NCBI GenBank assembly: GCA_002401635.1
Contig: NVTQ01000005.1
Location: 30,557 to 36,747 of the forward strand
Direction: 5' to 3'
Source of the DNA: Pseudomonadota bacterium
GTDB lineage: Bacteria > Pseudomonadota > Zetaproteobacteria > Mariprofundales > Mariprofundaceae
Length of the DNA stretch: 6,191 nt
Translations under genes and position numbers: made by a program
Part shown: positions 6,071 to 6,191 of the stretch, one piece after another
Layout: each line of letters begins with the position of its first letter
Numbering within the stretch: position 1 is the first letter of the stretch
The notes under the pieces: generated by a model
What the model was told of the DNA's origin: nothing
The model's database searches: none
Seen by the model: only the letters and a program-made list of their open reading frames with translations

Positions 6071-6191
6071 GGGCACCTCGAAAAACCTAGCTATTTCGCC
6101 AAGCTTGTTGTTTTTGCCTCTGGCTGCGTTGGATAAAAAGAGCAATAGCGGTGCTATTACTCATTTCATCACGCCTTGCCATAAGCAAAAA
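6071..6191. repeat. Edge of a probable dispersed intergenic repeat or MITE-like element (continues past the window)
   Basis: The block begins with GGGCACCTCGAAAAACC at 6071, directly after TATA, and contains a short hairpin AATAGC-ggt-GCTATT (6144-6149 and 6153-6158), extendable by G-T pairing. It has the look of the non-coding palindromic repeats scattered through many proteobacterial genomes: a sharp GGGCACCTC end, an internal hairpin and no sustained gene. I infer this from general resemblance; no second copy lies in the window, and the other end is beyond base 6191. The stretch 5886-6070 between it and the lipoprotein gene holds only the leader repeats described at 5976-6019 and no gene that I can support. 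Confidence 0.45.

Noticed and set aside
6087..6182. 32-codon open frame on the minus strand beginning ATGGCAAGG
   Set aside because: It lies wholly inside the repeat-like block, has no good ribosome site, and its product resembles no protein I recognise. It looks like chance reading of a non-coding repeat.

Overview
The window carries four genes, all on the minus strand, and it is missing the far end of the last one. Base composition is moderate. The large protein is a Gram-negative lipoprotein with Calx-beta and DUF1566 (Lcl C-terminal) domains, and a dispersed-looking repeat sits at the right edge. Together these suggest an environmental proteobacterium, but the genus cannot be named from the sequence.

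Reading along the transcribed (minus) strand, from right to left: (1) about 315 bases without a gene (5876-6191). The outer part (from about 6071) looks like an intergenic repeat or MITE-like element. The inner part is the leader of the next gene, with a tandem direct repeat and a strong ribosome binding site. (2) A 1404-residue surface lipoprotein (5875-1661). It has a lipobox signal peptide, one Calx-beta domain, nine tandem Ig-like repeats of about 78 residues, a second Calx-beta domain and two DUF1566/Lcl-type domains. (3) A nucleotidyltransferase-fold protein of the NTP_transf_8 type (1568-621), preceded by a perfect 11-bp inverted repeat and a possible promoter. (4) A short XRE-family helix-turn-helix regulator (560-123). 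Its promoter is near-perfect (TTGACA, 18 bp, TATAAT) and has a 16-bp perfect palindrome inside the spacer. (5) The first 48 codons of a second, unrelated nucleotidyltransferase (144 to beyond base 1). It overlaps the regulator by 22 bases and has a strong Shine-Dalgarno sequence inside the regulator gene.

Genes 4 and 5 look like a two-gene toxin-antitoxin or defence-type module: an autoregulating XRE protein followed by an overlapping nucleotidyltransferase. The neighbouring NTP_transf_8 gene appears to be separately promoted, also next to a palindrome. Both genes 3 and 4 have their predicted transcription start at or within a few bases of the ATG and lack a Shine-Dalgarno sequence, so leaderless translation is possible. 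The giant lipoprotein is probably an outer-membrane adhesin or carbohydrate-binding surface protein, functionally separate from the module downstream. Its repeat array shows signs of ongoing homogenisation.
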